64,000 nucleotides of DNA from Roseibium alexandrii DFL-11 (GTDB lineage Bacteria > Pseudomonadota > Alphaproteobacteria > Rhizobiales > Stappiaceae): assembly GCF_000158095.2 (NCBI RefSeq), contig NZ_CM011002.1, positions 2,495,228-2,559,227 of the forward strand, read 5' to 3'. Below, piece after piece: positions 34,487 to 44,800 of the stretch (position 1 is its first letter; each line of letters begins with the position of its first letter). The position numbers and the translations under genes were made by a program. The notes below the pieces were generated by a model. It did not search any database and was not told the origin of the DNA. It was given only the letters and a program-made list of their open reading frames with translations.

Positions 34487-36988
34487 ATGGACGCAGCGCT
34501 TCTTCCCAACCGATTTCAGAACTGGTTTTTATCCCGCGGGTGGAGCCCGCGGGCACACCAGTTGCAGCTGGTTGAGCATCTGCGCAACGGGCAGTCCACC
34601 TTGCTGATTGCCCCGACTGGAGCGGGCAAGACGCTAGCCGGGTTTCTGCCAAGCCTCGTGGAACTGGAAGACAGCGGCAAACGCAAACCCGGTCAGGCAG
34701 GCGGCATCCACACGCTCTATATTTCGCCGCTGAAAGCCCTTGCAGTCGATATCGCCCGGAACCTCGAAGCCCCCGTTTCCGAAATGGGCCTGCCGTTTCG
34801 CATCGAGACCCGGACCGGCGACACACCGTCCCACAAGCGGCAGCGCCAGAAAACAAATCCGCCGGATATTCTGCTGACCACTCCGGAGCAGATCGCTCTT
34901 CTGTTGTCAGATCCAGCTTCTGAAAAGCTGTTCTCGTCGCTGAGAACGGTCATCCTCGATGAACTCCACGCACTCGTGACCTCAAAGCGCGGAGATCTTC
35001 TGGCGCTTGGCCTTGCGCGCCTGCGGCAACTGGCGCCTGAGATGCGGACGATTGGTCTGTCGGCGACCGTCGCAGAACCCGATGACCTGCGCGCTTATCT
35101 GGTCGGCCAACCGCTGGACAGCACTCGTGCACTGTCCTCCTTGGTGGAGGTGAAAGGTGGCGCTGAGCCAGATATCTCCATTTTGGAATCGGAAGAACGC
35201 TTGCCTTGGTCGGGTCACTCGTGCCGGTATGCTATCGGCGACATCTATAAGCAGATCAAGCAGCACAACGTCTCCCTTCTCTTCGTCAATACGCGCAGTC
35301 AGGCGGAAGCCGTCTTTCAGGAGCTATGGCGGATCAATGATGACACGCTGCCTATCGCTCTACACCATGGCTCACTGGATGTCGGCCAGCGGCGCAAGGT
35401 CGAGGCGGCCATGGCCTCGGGCCAGCTGCGGGCGGTGGTTGCCACCTCCTCCCTCGACATGGGGATCGACTGGGGCGACATCGATCTGGTGATCAACATC
35501 GGCGCGCCCAAGGGCGCCAGCCGTCTCGCCCAACGGATTGGCCGGGCCAATCACCGCATGGACGAGCCGTCCAAGGCCGTCCTTGTCCCGGCCAACAGGT
35601 TCGAGGTTCTGGAGTGCCAGGCTGCACTCGCGGCTTCCAAAAAAGGCGATCAGGACACGCCGCCGCTTCGAAAAGGCGCGCTCGATGTGATGGCCCAGCA
35701 CCTGCTTGGATTGGCCTGCGCCGATCCTCTTGATCCGGCACAGGCGTTTGATGAAATCCGCTCTTCGGAGACCTACCGCTGGCTGGAGTGGGGAACCTTT
35801 GAAAAGGTCCTCGATTTCGTCGCGACCGGCGGCTATGCGCTAAAGTCTTATGAGCAGTACGCCAAGCTTCGGAAAGGCAAGGATGGTTTGTGGCGGATCG
35901 CTCATCCGAAAATCGCTCAGCAATACCGGCTGAATGTCGGCACCATCGTCGAAGCACCAATGCTGAAAGTGCGGCTCGTCAAATCCAAGGCAGCTGGCCG
36001 GCGGACACCGATCGGCCGCGGGGGACGGGTGCTTGGCGAGATCGAGGAGTATTTCATCGAGCAGATGGCCCCGGGCGATACCTTTATCTTCGGCGGGGAA
36101 GTTCTGAGGTTCGAAGGACTTCGTGAGAATGAGGCTTATGTCTCACGCGCGCAGACAGACAATCCGATGATCCCTTCCTACATGGGCGGGAAGTTCCCGC
36201 TCTCCACCTATCTGGCGGAGAGCGTGCGTGCGATGCTTGCTGCTCCGGACACCTGGAAAGCCTTGCCCGGTCAAGTCCGAGACTGGCTTGAGATCCAACA
36301 GGACAAGTCCGTACTGCCGAGCCGCGACGGTCTTCTGGTGGAAACCTTCCCTAGGTCCAACAAGCATTACCTGATCTGTTATCCGTTCGAGGGACGGCTC
36401 GCGCACCAAACCCTTGGTATGCTGCTCACCAAACGTTTGGAGCGGATGGGCGCCCGTCCAATGGGGTTTGTCGCCAACGACTATGCCCTGGCCATCTGGG
36501 GGCTTGGCGATCTGTCGCTTCTGTTTTCCTCCGGAAAAATTCCGCTTCAAGAGCTCTTTGATCAGGACATTCTTGGGGATGATCTTGATGCCTGGCTCGC
36601 CGAGTCCAGCCTGATGAAGCGGACGTTCCGCAATTGCGCCGTGATTGCCGGTCTGATTGAACGCCGCCATCCGGGTCAGGAGAAGTCCGGTCGGCAAGTG
36701 ACCGTTTCGACGGATCTCATCTACGATGTTCTTCGAAGCCATGAACCGGATCACATTCTTCTGCAGGCAACCTGGAACGATGCGGCCGAAGGACTTTTGG
36801 ATATCTCAAGATTGGGCGATCTTCTGGCCAGAATTCGCGGACGAATCACGCATACTGCTTTGGAGCACGTGTCTCCACTCGCCGTGCCGGTCCTTCTTGA
36901 AATCGGTAAGGAACCTGTCTATGGCGAGGCAATGGATTCCCTTTTGGAGGAGGCCGCGTCGGAACTGCTGCTGGAGGCCATGGAATGA
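34487..36988 (+). CDS. Ligase-associated DEXH-box helicase (Lhr-like)
   Basis: An 833-residue superfamily 2 DNA helicase. Motifs: APTGAGKTLAGFLP (Walker A), TTPEQIALLL, VILDELHAL (DELH), GLSATVAEPDDL, ATSSLDMGIDWGDIDLVIN and QRIGRANHRMDEPS. A winged-helix and Lhr-core C-terminal region follows (GTFEKVLDFVATGGYALKSY, RLRVFE-like RFEGLRENEAYV). Lhr-type enzymes translocate 3' to 5' and respond to DNA cross-link damage. Its stop overlaps the pdeM start (ATGA), so the two are co-translated. Start is ATG 34487. Confidence 0.94.
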   Translation: MDAALLPNRFQNWFLSRGWSPRAHQLQLVEHLRNGQSTLLIAPTGAGKTLAGFLPSLVELEDSGKRKPGQAGGIHTLYISPLKALAVDIARNLEAPVSEMGLPFRIETRTGDTPSHKRQRQKTNPPDILLTTPEQIALLLSDPASEKLFSSLRTVILDELHALVTSKRGDLLALGLARLRQLAPEMRTIGLSATVAEPDDLRAYLVGQPLDSTRALSSLVEVKGGAEPDISILESEERLPWSGHSCRYAIGDIYKQIKQHNVSLLFVNTRSQAEAVFQELWRINDDTLPIALHHGSLDVGQRRKVEAAMASGQLRAVVATSSLDMGIDWGDIDLVINIGAPKGASRLAQRIGRANHRMDEPSKAVLVPANRFEVLECQAALAASKKGDQDTPPLRKGALDVMAQHLLGLACADPLDPAQAFDEIRSSETYRWLEWGTFEKVLDFVATGGYALKSYEQYAKLRKGKDGLWRIAHPKIAQQYRLNVGTIVEAPMLKVRLVKSKAAGRRTPIGRGGRVLGEIEEYFIEQMAPGDTFIFGGEVLRFEGLRENEAYVSRAQTDNPMIPSYMGGKFPLSTYLAESVRAMLAAPDTWKALPGQVRDWLEIQQDKSVLPSRDGLLVETFPRSNKHYLICYPFEGRLAHQTLGMLLTKRLERMGARPMGFVANDYALAIWGLGDLSLLFSSGKIPLQELFDQDILGDDLDAWLAESSLMKRTFRNCAVIAGLIERRHPGQEKSGRQVTVSTDLIYDVLRSHEPDHILLQATWNDAAEGLLDISRLGDLLARIRGRITHTALEHVSPLAVPVLLEIGKEPVYGEAMDSLLEEAASELLLEAME

Positions 36989-37722
36989 GTGCACTCACGT
37001 CGCACCTGCGCAAATATACTGCCGCGCCCGTGTGTCATGACATTCAGATCAATGGTCAGCTGGTCGGCCTTCATGACAGCGGTGTTCTGTGGTGGCCGGA
37101 CGACGCAACGCTCATTGTTGCGGATCTTCACCTAGAAAAAGGCTCCAGTTTTGCCCGCCGCGGCATCATGCTGCCGCCCTATGACACGGCGACCACGCTG
37201 GAGAAGCTGGCAGCCGTCATGGATGCCTTCGACCCTGGACGGGTCATTTGCCTCGGCGACAGTTTTCATGACGCGGACGGTTCTGACCGCCTGCCCGCGC
37301 CCTACCGGGCAATGCTGACAACCTTGCAACTGAACCGGGAATGGATCTGGGTGACCGGCAACCACGACCCGGTGGCGCCTGTGCGTCTGTGCGGCGAGAC
37401 CGTCGATGAAATTCAGATCGGTCCCCTCACCTTCCGCCATGAGCCGGTTGAAAAGATTGGCGCTACGGAGACGCTTGGCGAGGTTTGCGGGCATCTGCAT
37501 CCAGCTGCCCGCGTCCGCCGGTTTGGCCGATCCATCCGCCGCGCGTGTTTCGTGACCGACGGCAGCCGTCTGGTTTTGCCGGCCTTTGGCGCACTGACGG
37601 GTGGGCTCAACGTCACCCACGAGGCCTTCAGCATGATCTTCCAGCGCCGGAAATACTCCGTGTTCATGCTCGGTAACGACCGCCTGTTCCCCTTCACGGC
37701 CACACGTCTTGTCGGGGATTGA
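36985..37722 (+). CDS. pdeM: Ligase-associated DNA damage response endonuclease PdeM
   Basis: A 245-residue calcineurin-like phosphoesterase with the two-metal motifs IVADLHLEKG, CLGDSFHD, VTGNHDP and GEVCGHLHPAA. The family is called PdeM in the ligase-associated repair cluster. It overlaps the helicase stop by four bases (ATGA), so translation is coupled. It probably cuts DNA during damage repair; the exact substrate is not known from sequence. It is convergent with a small membrane protein 4 bp away. Confidence 0.92.
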   Translation: MSALTSHLRKYTAAPVCHDIQINGQLVGLHDSGVLWWPDDATLIVADLHLEKGSSFARRGIMLPPYDTATTLEKLAAVMDAFDPGRVICLGDSFHDADGSDRLPAPYRAMLTTLQLNREWIWVTGNHDPVAPVRLCGETVDEIQIGPLTFRHEPVEKIGATETLGEVCGHLHPAARVRRFGRSIRRACFVTDGSRLVLPAFGALTGGLNVTHEAFSMIFQRRKYSVFMLGNDRLFPFTATRLVGD

Positions 37723-37726
37723 TTTT

Positions 37727-38107
37727 CTACTCGATCGCTGTTTTCGCGGAGGAAGCTCGCAAGACGCGAGATATCATGTAGAAGCTGTGCCCCCATATGT
37801 TTTTATGCTGGGACAGTTGGATCCGGTCTCCAATTTTCGGAGTACGTTTCCTTTTTGTTGTGACTGAAACCTCTTGGCCGTCAACAAGCCGGATCCTCAG
37901 AATAACAGCGCCTGGTCCCATGTTGCTCTGGTGTTTCGAGTGATGGATCACAACACCTTCGACTTTCTCAGTGTCTCTCAATGAAACCGGGAACATCAAG
38001 GAAAAGATCAGCATAAAAAACGCAATGACTGCGAGCAAAACACCAATCACAGCCGCGATGGTTTTCGCCCGGTCCTTCCATATCAAGCGGTTCAGTTCTC
38101 GATTCAA
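37727..38107 (-). CDS. Small membrane-anchored protein, unknown
   Basis: Not recognised. A 126-residue protein with a charged N-terminus, one strong membrane helix (TIAAVIGVLLAVIAFFMLIF) and a basic, beta-rich soluble part (VEGVVIHHSKHQSNMGPGAV, VSVTTKRKRTPKIGDRIQL) with an OB/SH3-like look. The start is TTG 38105-38107; no ATG precedes the membrane helix. It is convergent with pdeM and lies behind the AI-2E transporter gene on the same strand. Confidence 0.6.
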   Translation of the reverse strand: MNRELNRLIWKDRAKTIAAVIGVLLAVIAFFMLIFSLMFPVSLRDTEKVEGVVIHHSKHQSNMGPGAVILRIRLVDGQEVSVTTKRKRTPKIGDRIQLSQHKNIWGHSFYMISRVLRASSAKTAIE

Positions 38108-38170
38108 TTCTACAACCTAGCTTCAAGTCACATCAGCAGGTCCTATATAGAACAAAATTGACAGTTCTAC

Positions 38171-39274
38171 TTACCCTTTTCCCTCCCCGGCTTTTACCCA
38201 GGCAATGACCAGCTCATAGAACACCGACAAGATCACCGGTCCGAGGAACAGGCCGATGAGGCCGTAGGCCAGCGTGCCGCCGAGAACGCCGATCAGGATC
38301 ACCAGCATCGGCACATCGAGGCCGCGGGACATCAGGATCGGGCGGAGCACATTGTCGACCAGCATGACCGGCACGATCAGGACGGTGAAGAGAAGCGCTG
38401 GCAACAACTCCCATGAACTCCAGGTCCAGATGATTGTCGGCAGGATCACCAGTGCCGGTCCAATCTGGATAATGCACAAAATGAGAGCCGCAAAGGTGAG
38501 TAGTCCGGCCAACGGCACCGCAAAGGCGATCAGGATAACGCCCGTCAGCAGCCCTTGAATAACCGCGACACCGATCACACCGCGGGAGACATTGCGAATG
38601 GTAGCGCCTGCCAGATCGACGAATTCGCCACCGCGCGGCGCGATGATCCGGTCGGCGAACCGTTTGGCTCCGGAGGCCAGCGCCGGCCCCGGCACGAATA
38701 GACATCCTGACAGAATGATCGACACAATGAAAAAGAGAACGCTGCCGCTCAAGGATGCCAGAACCGACAGGATCTTGGTGCCGGCCGGCGCCACCATCGG
38801 GCCGATCTTTGTGAGAAACTGCTCCAGGCTCTGGCTCGCGAGCTGCCAGAATTCAGCAATTTTTTCGCCAACCATGGGCAGCTCTGCCAATTTGGGCGGC
38901 AAAGGCGGGACCGAAATGGCACCTGACGTTACACCCTCATAAAACCTTTGAAGCGTTTCAACGAGACTGACCACCAGCACGGCCACCGGTCCGATAACAA
39001 TGCCTAAGCCGATGAGAGTCAGAATGGTTGCCGACAGCACCTTCCGCCCGCCGAGCTTGCCCGTTAGCCAGGCATAGGCGGGATAAAGCGCAACTGTCAG
39101 CACAACGGCCCAGAGCAGAAACGCAAAAAACGGCGCCACGAGCTGCAGGGAAAAGTAAGCAAACACACCGAGGACACCCAGCCGGATGGCGATGTCGATC
39201 ACCCGGGCATCAACGGTTGGTTCTGGCTTGGATTGAGGAGAACCGGATGGTTCTGATGGAGACTGATCGGTCAT
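38171..39274 (-). CDS. AI-2E family transporter
   Basis: A 367-residue membrane protein of the AI-2 exporter superfamily (PerM/TqsA-type), with a disordered N-terminus, about eight membrane helices and the family hallmarks in FAFLLWAVVLTVALYPAYAW and GVIGVAVIQGLLTGVILIAF. Members export AI-2 or act as Na+(Li+)/H+ antiporters; which applies here is open. ATG 39274 is chosen because GGGG lies upstream at a fair distance; the frame continues to 39307. A phosphatase gene is divergent with almost no gap. Confidence 0.88.
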   Translation of the reverse strand: MTDQSPSEPSGSPQSKPEPTVDARVIDIAIRLGVLGVFAYFSLQLVAPFFAFLLWAVVLTVALYPAYAWLTGKLGGRKVLSATILTLIGLGIVIGPVAVLVVSLVETLQRFYEGVTSGAISVPPLPPKLAELPMVGEKIAEFWQLASQSLEQFLTKIGPMVAPAGTKILSVLASLSGSVLFFIVSIILSGCLFVPGPALASGAKRFADRIIAPRGGEFVDLAGATIRNVSRGVIGVAVIQGLLTGVILIAFAVPLAGLLTFAALILCIIQIGPALVILPTIIWTWSSWELLPALLFTVLIVPVMLVDNVLRPILMSRGLDVPMLVILIGVLGGTLAYGLIGLFLGPVILSVFYELVIAWVKAGEGKG

Positions 39275-39332
39275 GCTGCCCCTACCGTAGAAAGTGTCGA
39301 ATCTCATACGAACTCTCGCAACGGCAGACTAC

Positions 39333-39923
39333 ATGACATTCACACCAATTGGATCCCGTTTTTCGCTTCAACGTGTTGCCCTGGTATTGGTTTTTGCTTG
39401 GGGAATGCTCCTGACGATGCCGCATGCGCGCGCAGATGACGTTGCCTGGCAGGCGCTGGAAAACGGCCGTATTGTTCTCTTCCGCCACGCATTGGCGCCT
39501 GGGACCGGCGACCCGGCCAACTTCACGCTTGGCGATTGCTCCACACAGCGCAACCTGAATGATAAAGGCCGCGCAGACTCCCGTGCCATCGGGCAGGCTT
39601 TTCAGGACAAGGGCATCAACGTCGGACGTGTGTTGACATCACAATGGTGCCGGTGCGTCGAAACAGCCGAGCTCGCCTTTCCAGGGCAAGTCGAGGAAGA
39701 GCCGGTCTTTAACTCTTTTTTTCAGAACCGCTCCGCCGGGCCTGAGCAGACGCGGGCAGCTCAGCGCATACTCGAGCAATGGTTGGGTGATGGTGCCCTG
39801 GTCGTCATCACACATCAGGTTAACATCACCGCGCTGACTGATATCTTTCCGCAATCCGGCGAAGGCATCGTCATCCAGATCAATAACGGCGAAATCGATG
39901 TGATCGGGCGCTTGAGGATCTGA
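39333..39923 (+). CDS. Exported histidine phosphatase family protein
   Basis: A 196-residue phosphatase-fold protein with an N-terminal signal peptide (RVALVLVFAWGMLLTMPHAR, then ADD). The catalytic His is in the motif IVLFRHALAPGTG, with a second conserved His in VVITHQVNITAL. Two cysteines lie near the active site (WCRCVE). The branch resembles exported SixA/phosphoglycerate-mutase-like proteins of alphaproteobacteria; its substrate is unknown. ATG 39333 is preferred; a GTG at 39294 opens the frame. Confidence 0.85.
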   Translation: MTFTPIGSRFSLQRVALVLVFAWGMLLTMPHARADDVAWQALENGRIVLFRHALAPGTGDPANFTLGDCSTQRNLNDKGRADSRAIGQAFQDKGINVGRVLTSQWCRCVETAELAFPGQVEEEPVFNSFFQNRSAGPEQTRAAQRILEQWLGDGALVVITHQVNITALTDIFPQSGEGIVIQINNGEIDVIGRLRI

Positions 39924-39944
39924 GACGTAGCGTGAGTGATCTAA

Positions 39945-40724
39945 TCAATCCTTGCGGAAGATTACCCCAGCCAGCCAACCGGTAAAGATCGCGAGAATGA
40001 CCGCAAGGACGCCGTACACGAACGAATGCTCCCGCGCCAACTCGAACGTGATCTGCTCAAAGCCGGTCTTTGCGACACGCAGGTGATCGTTCGTGTTGGC
40101 GATCAGGTCGCCTTCGTGAAAGAGGAAGCTTTTGACGACGTAGTCCCCAACTGGAATGTTGGCGGGCAACGGAATGTTGGTCCGGAACATCGTTTCAGTC
40201 AAAAACGTTATGGATGTCTCCCGCTCGGAATAGAGCCCCATATCCTGACGAAGGCGGACGAAGGCCCTGCGGAAATCATCCCGGTCGGAGAGTGACACAT
40301 TCGACTCGCCCGACACGGCAAGATTGATATGGTTCAAGCCGATGGCGTGTTCGTCCAGCAGACCTCTGCCTGCAATTTCAGAAATGTCCGCTGTGCTTGC
40401 CACAGCATAAAACGAAGGGACGTTGCTGAAAGTCTCAGCTTCCCGGTTAACCCAGACACCAAGGAGACGGCCCTTGCGGCGGGTCGTGATGTCCTGTGGA
40501 GGCCCTTCGACGACAATGACCAAATCATAATCGAGATCCGTATCGGGGCGGTACTGGATCTCTTGGGCTTGTCCGAAAATGACAATCTCGGTACCGGTGA
40601 AGTTCGATTGGATCGAAACAGTTTGTGACGACAACTCCGTCACCAGGCTCTCATCGCTTTTGGACGTGGCCTCGAGCGTGCCGAAGAACAGTGTCATCGC
40701 AGCGATGGCAGCGGAGCGGATCAT
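39945..40724 (-). CDS. TIGR02186 family membrane-anchored protein
   Basis: A 259-residue exported protein with an N-terminal signal sequence and a C-terminal membrane helix (FVYGVLAVILAIFTGWLAGV). The middle is beta-rich (VSIQSNFTGTEIVIFGQAQE, DLVIVVEGPPQDITTRRKGR), as in TIGR02186 proteins, which nearly always lie beside a TSUP-family transporter. Here its ATG overlaps the stop of that transporter gene (ATGA). It is likely an accessory subunit of sulfur-anion or organic-anion transport; this is inferred from the pairing. Confidence 0.9.
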   Translation of the reverse strand: MIRSAAIAAMTLFFGTLEATSKSDESLVTELSSQTVSIQSNFTGTEIVIFGQAQEIQYRPDTDLDYDLVIVVEGPPQDITTRRKGRLLGVWVNREAETFSNVPSFYAVASTADISEIAGRGLLDEHAIGLNHINLAVSGESNVSLSDRDDFRRAFVRLRQDMGLYSERETSITFLTETMFRTNIPLPANIPVGDYVVKSFLFHEGDLIANTNDHLRVAKTGFEQITFELAREHSFVYGVLAVILAIFTGWLAGVIFRKD

Positions 40725-41650
40725 AACCCGGCCCCCTTTTCGATCGCGATGGAGTAGAGGTCTTCGGGGAACAGCAAGAGATCGACCGCAAAGCGCAGAC
40801 CAACCCCCAAAACCAGCAAGGCCAATAGCAAGCGCAGCTGATCGCCGCGCAGGTTTTGGCCCATGCGGGCTCCGAACTGTGCGCCGATCACACCACCTAC
40901 CATAAGTGTCATCGCCAAAACGATGTCGACGGTCTTGGTTCCCATGGCATGGAAGATCGTCGCTGCCGCCATGGTGAAGAGGATCTGGAACAGGGATGTC
41001 CCGATAACGATGCTCGTTGGAACGCGCAGCAGATAAATCAGCGCCGGCACCATCATGAAGCCGCCGCCGATGCCGAGGACGGTGCCGAGAAAGCCGATCA
41101 CGGCCCCTAGTCCGATGACGGGTATCACGCTGACATACAGCTTAGATCTCCGGAACCGGACCTTTAGCGGCAGCCCATGCACCCAATTGTGCTGACCGGG
41201 CTTTCGCGCCCGTGGCGGCTCACCCGATCGGCGGCGGCGCATGGCCCGCACCGATTCCACCAGCATCAACCCGCCGATTGTCCCCAAAAACGTTACATAC
41301 GACAGGGAGATCACCACATCGAGCTGGCCGATCGCCTGCAAGATGTCGAACAGAATCACACCGATAAGAGAACCGAATATACCGCCCGCGAGCAACACGC
41401 TGGCCAGTTTCAGGTCAATTGCCTTGCGCCGCCAATAGGTGACGACTGCAGAGGCAGAAGACGCTACAACTTGCGTCGTGACCGTCGCGACAGAGACCGC
41501 TGGCGGGATACCGGAAAAGATGAGAAGCGGAGTCAAAAGGAAACCACCGCCGATGCCGAACAATCCGGATAAAAACCCCACGGCCCCGCCCATGCCAAAT
41601 ATCACGAAGATATTGACCGGTATCTCGGCTATCGGAAGGTATAATTGCAC
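40721..41650 (-). CDS. TSUP (TauE/SafE) family transporter
   Basis: A 309-residue permease with about eight membrane helices and two related halves carrying the TSUP motif: GFLSGLFGIGGGFLLTPLLI and GFLGTVLGIGGGFMMVPALI. The family exports or imports sulfite, sulfoacetate, taurine-derived or similar anions. GTG 41650 gives the family-like start MQLYLPIAEIPVNIF; an in-frame TTG at 41677 would add nine residues. It forms a coupled pair with the TIGR02186 gene downstream. Confidence 0.9.
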   Translation of the reverse strand: MQLYLPIAEIPVNIFVIFGMGGAVGFLSGLFGIGGGFLLTPLLIFSGIPPAVSVATVTTQVVASSASAVVTYWRRKAIDLKLASVLLAGGIFGSLIGVILFDILQAIGQLDVVISLSYVTFLGTIGGLMLVESVRAMRRRRSGEPPRARKPGQHNWVHGLPLKVRFRRSKLYVSVIPVIGLGAVIGFLGTVLGIGGGFMMVPALIYLLRVPTSIVIGTSLFQILFTMAAATIFHAMGTKTVDIVLAMTLMVGGVIGAQFGARMGQNLRGDQLRLLLALLVLGVGLRFAVDLLLFPEDLYSIAIEKGAGL

Positions 41651-41813
41651 AGGGTTTCGCCGGAAAACTGCAGACAAGACTGCATGAACTTACATGTATA
41701 ATGGTTAAAAACCTGTGGCAGTTGCTCTGTCAACTCAGCAATTTAATTCCGCACAACTGGACTTATCACTTACCCCGAGCGATTAGTGCCAGTTATCCGC
41801 AAGCCGCGAAACA

Positions 41814-41844
41814 CAAAAGCCGGAAACGCTTTGCGTCTCCGGCT
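41814..41844 (-). terminator. Intrinsic terminator of the podJ-like gene
   Basis: On the minus strand AGCCGGA (41838-41844) pairs with TCCGGCT (41818-41824), followed by TTTTGTG. It lies about 40 bp past the stop of the PodJ-like gene. Confidence 0.7.
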
Positions 41845-41882
41845 CATTGCGAACTTCACTAGGGTCGGTCCACGGCGGTTTG

Positions 41883-44800
41883 TCAGATGGCCTGGCTTTT
41901 CAGCTCATCTATCAACCGGCTGTCCACTTGACCCGTCTCCGGCAGGCCCAGACTGCGCTGGAAAGCCCGGATCGCGCTGCGTGTGCGCGGGCCCATCTGG
42001 CCGTCCGGTGTGCCGGTGTCAAAACCCAGATAGTTGAGTTTGTCCTGCGCCTCGCGGATCAGCGCCGAGTTGTCGACGGCGGTCACGGACGCATTGCTGG
42101 CCGGAAGGGCAGACCCTTCTGTCCAGCTAGGCTGCAGCGTCACCTTGTTTGCGGCCGGATCCGGTGTTTTCAGCTTGAAGCCTTCAACCGCCAGGCGGGC
42201 GCTCGCCAAGGTTTCCTGATCCATCATGTTGGCAACATCGTCGCGCCGCTTGGCAGCCTCCGGATCACCTTGGTCGGCAGCAATCGCAAACCACTTGTAG
42301 CTGGCGATCAGATCCTTATCGACGCCGATGCCACCGGCATAGAGGATACCGAGATTGAACAGGCTGTCCTTGACGCCATAGTTGGCAGCGTCTTCAAACC
42401 ACTTGGCCGCCGACGCATAATCCGGCTGTCCGCCGCCGCCTTCGGCAAAAAAGACTGCAAGGTTGTGCATTGCCTTGGCATTGCCGGCCTCAGCGGACTG
42501 TGTGTACCAGGCCTTTGCCTTCGGCAGATCCTTTTGGACCCCGCGGCCCTTTTCGTAGAGGCTGGCGAGCCGGTACTGCGCCGGGGCAAGCCCTTTGTCG
42601 GCAGCCTTTTGATACCAGGCGGCCGCCCTTTCCAGATCGGCAGCAACACCATCGCCTTCAGTGTACTTCACACCGATCAGGAATTCTGCAGCCGCGTCCC
42701 CACTGGCAGCAGCGCTTCGCAGTGCCATGGGTCCAACGCCTTCCGGCGGCAGGCTGGCCAGCAATGCTGCGCCCGCTTCGCCAGCAGCCGGTTCAGCTTC
42801 TCTGGCCGCAGTGAACCCAGAGGAGACACCCGCAGGCGCTGCACCGAAGCTGTTTTCAACGCCGCTTGGCGGTGCAAACGCCACACCAGGCTCGGCTTCC
42901 AATGACTGGGACGCGGCAGCTGCTGTCGGGGCCGGGTCTTCAACTGCCACGGGCGGCTGGGTTGTTGCAGGCGGTGCCAACGCAACGGAGCCTTCAATCG
43001 CAGGCATTGGATCACTCGCCGCGACCGGTGGAGGGCTGTCTGAGACCACTTCGCCTTCGGAAACCGTTTCAGGATCAGAAGCAGCAACATTCGAAGCAGC
43101 TTCCTCGGCGGGATTTGCAGGTGCAGCCGCGCCCACAACGGCCTCATCTTGAGGAACTGCAGCCACTTGCGGCGACGTATCAGACGGCGAGAGCGCGCCG
43201 CGTGTGACGTAGAAGCCGGCCATCAACAGGACGACAGCTGCTGCGGTGTAAAGGATCGCGCGGCGGCGGCCACCGGACGCCTGGGCAGGTTCGGGAGCAA
43301 CCCGGTCTCCCGCCAGAACAGTCGTCTGTTCTTCGCTTTGCTCGACTTCGGCCGGATTGATATCAGCCGTATTCAGCTCCAGCGCCTCGTCAACGGCTTC
43401 TTCTTTCTCGGCCGGAGACCGCTTCAACACGTTGCGAAGCCAGCCGACACGCGCCTTGCCACGTTCTTCGTCGGCGCTCTCTGCCTCTTCCTTGGCAGGT
43501 TTCTTTTTCTCAAGCTGAGCCGCTTCAGCAGATGCAGCCTGGGCGGCCCGGCGGGCAGCAGCAATAAAGTCGGCCTTGCGGTCCCTCGGGGGTTCCGGCG
43601 TGTCTTCAACGGGCTGCGGAGCCGGCTCAGCCAGGGCCTTGTTCTGAGCCAAGTCCGGCTGGGCCTTCGCAAAGAGTGGAGGACGCTCGGCAACCTTAAT
43701 CGGCGAGAACAAGCCACCAGACGGCTCCGGTGACGGGTCGGATGTTTGTTTCGGCCCTGGTTCAGCACGCTCCAAGGTGTCCAACCGTTCGGTAACGGAT
43801 CCAAGAACGGACTTTACACCGTCGAACGTATTGCGGGTCCGCTCCTCGCTGCCTTCGGCAGCATCCAAAAGACGCTTGAGGTCGTTCTGCAGCGACGAGA
43901 TCGCGGCGTCATACTCGCTATTTTTTGCTTTTGGTGCATTGGCCACAGCTTCCTGGGCGGCCTTGCGCGCAATGCCAGCCACATCAGAGCGCGTTTCGGC
44001 GAGCCCCGCCTCAATGCGTTCTAGAACAGAAGAGATCTGATCCGAATTCTGAGCGTTGGAGGAGGATGTCTCAATCTGCTCGGCCAGAGCAGCGACCTTG
44101 GCGCCCAGAACTTCGAGGCCCTTGTCGTCGACCTTGCCTCCACCTTTGGTCACAAGCTGTGCGAGATCGGAGATCCGTTGCTCGAGCACATCGGTCGACG
44201 CTGGCTGCGCGACCCGTTCGCGCATCGCCGTGATCTCCGAACGCAGCTTATCGAGATCCGACGTTGTAACGGTGTCTTTCGGTTGATCGAGCCGTGTTGT
44301 CAGATCGTTCAACCGATCCTGGATCTGCGCGAAAAACTCGGTGTCCGCGCCGGAAGCGCTTTGTGCAGCTGCTACGGGCGCAATGACCGGGCGGGCCGCA
44401 CGTTTTTCAATCGCGTCGATCTTTGTCGAAATCGCTTCAAGCCGTGTTCCCAACGCGTCGAATGCGCCTGGATCGCCCGACTGGATCGGTTTGGCCTGCT
44501 CCATCCGCTCAAGGCGGTCAACGATGTCATTGAGACGGTGATCCAGTTGCGCGAGATGCTCCTGATCTGCAGGCGCCGAACGGTCATCGGCCATCATGCC
44601 GACGATGTCCTCAAGCCGACCCTGAAGCCTTGTGATCGTCTCGGGCTCCGGCATCCGCTGTTCCATTGCGGACAGCCGGTTGTCGAGGCCGCGCTGTTCC
44701 TTTGCCAGCGTTTCCAGATCATCCAGCCGGTTGGAGACGAACTTCATTCGGTCGTCGATGCTTTCAACGAGACCCTTTACATCGATCTGCTGGACAAACC

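Noticed and set aside
44355..44370. AAGCGCTTT core resembling the LacI operator inside the PodJ-like gene
   Set aside because: It lies in coding sequence and lacks the flanking symmetry.
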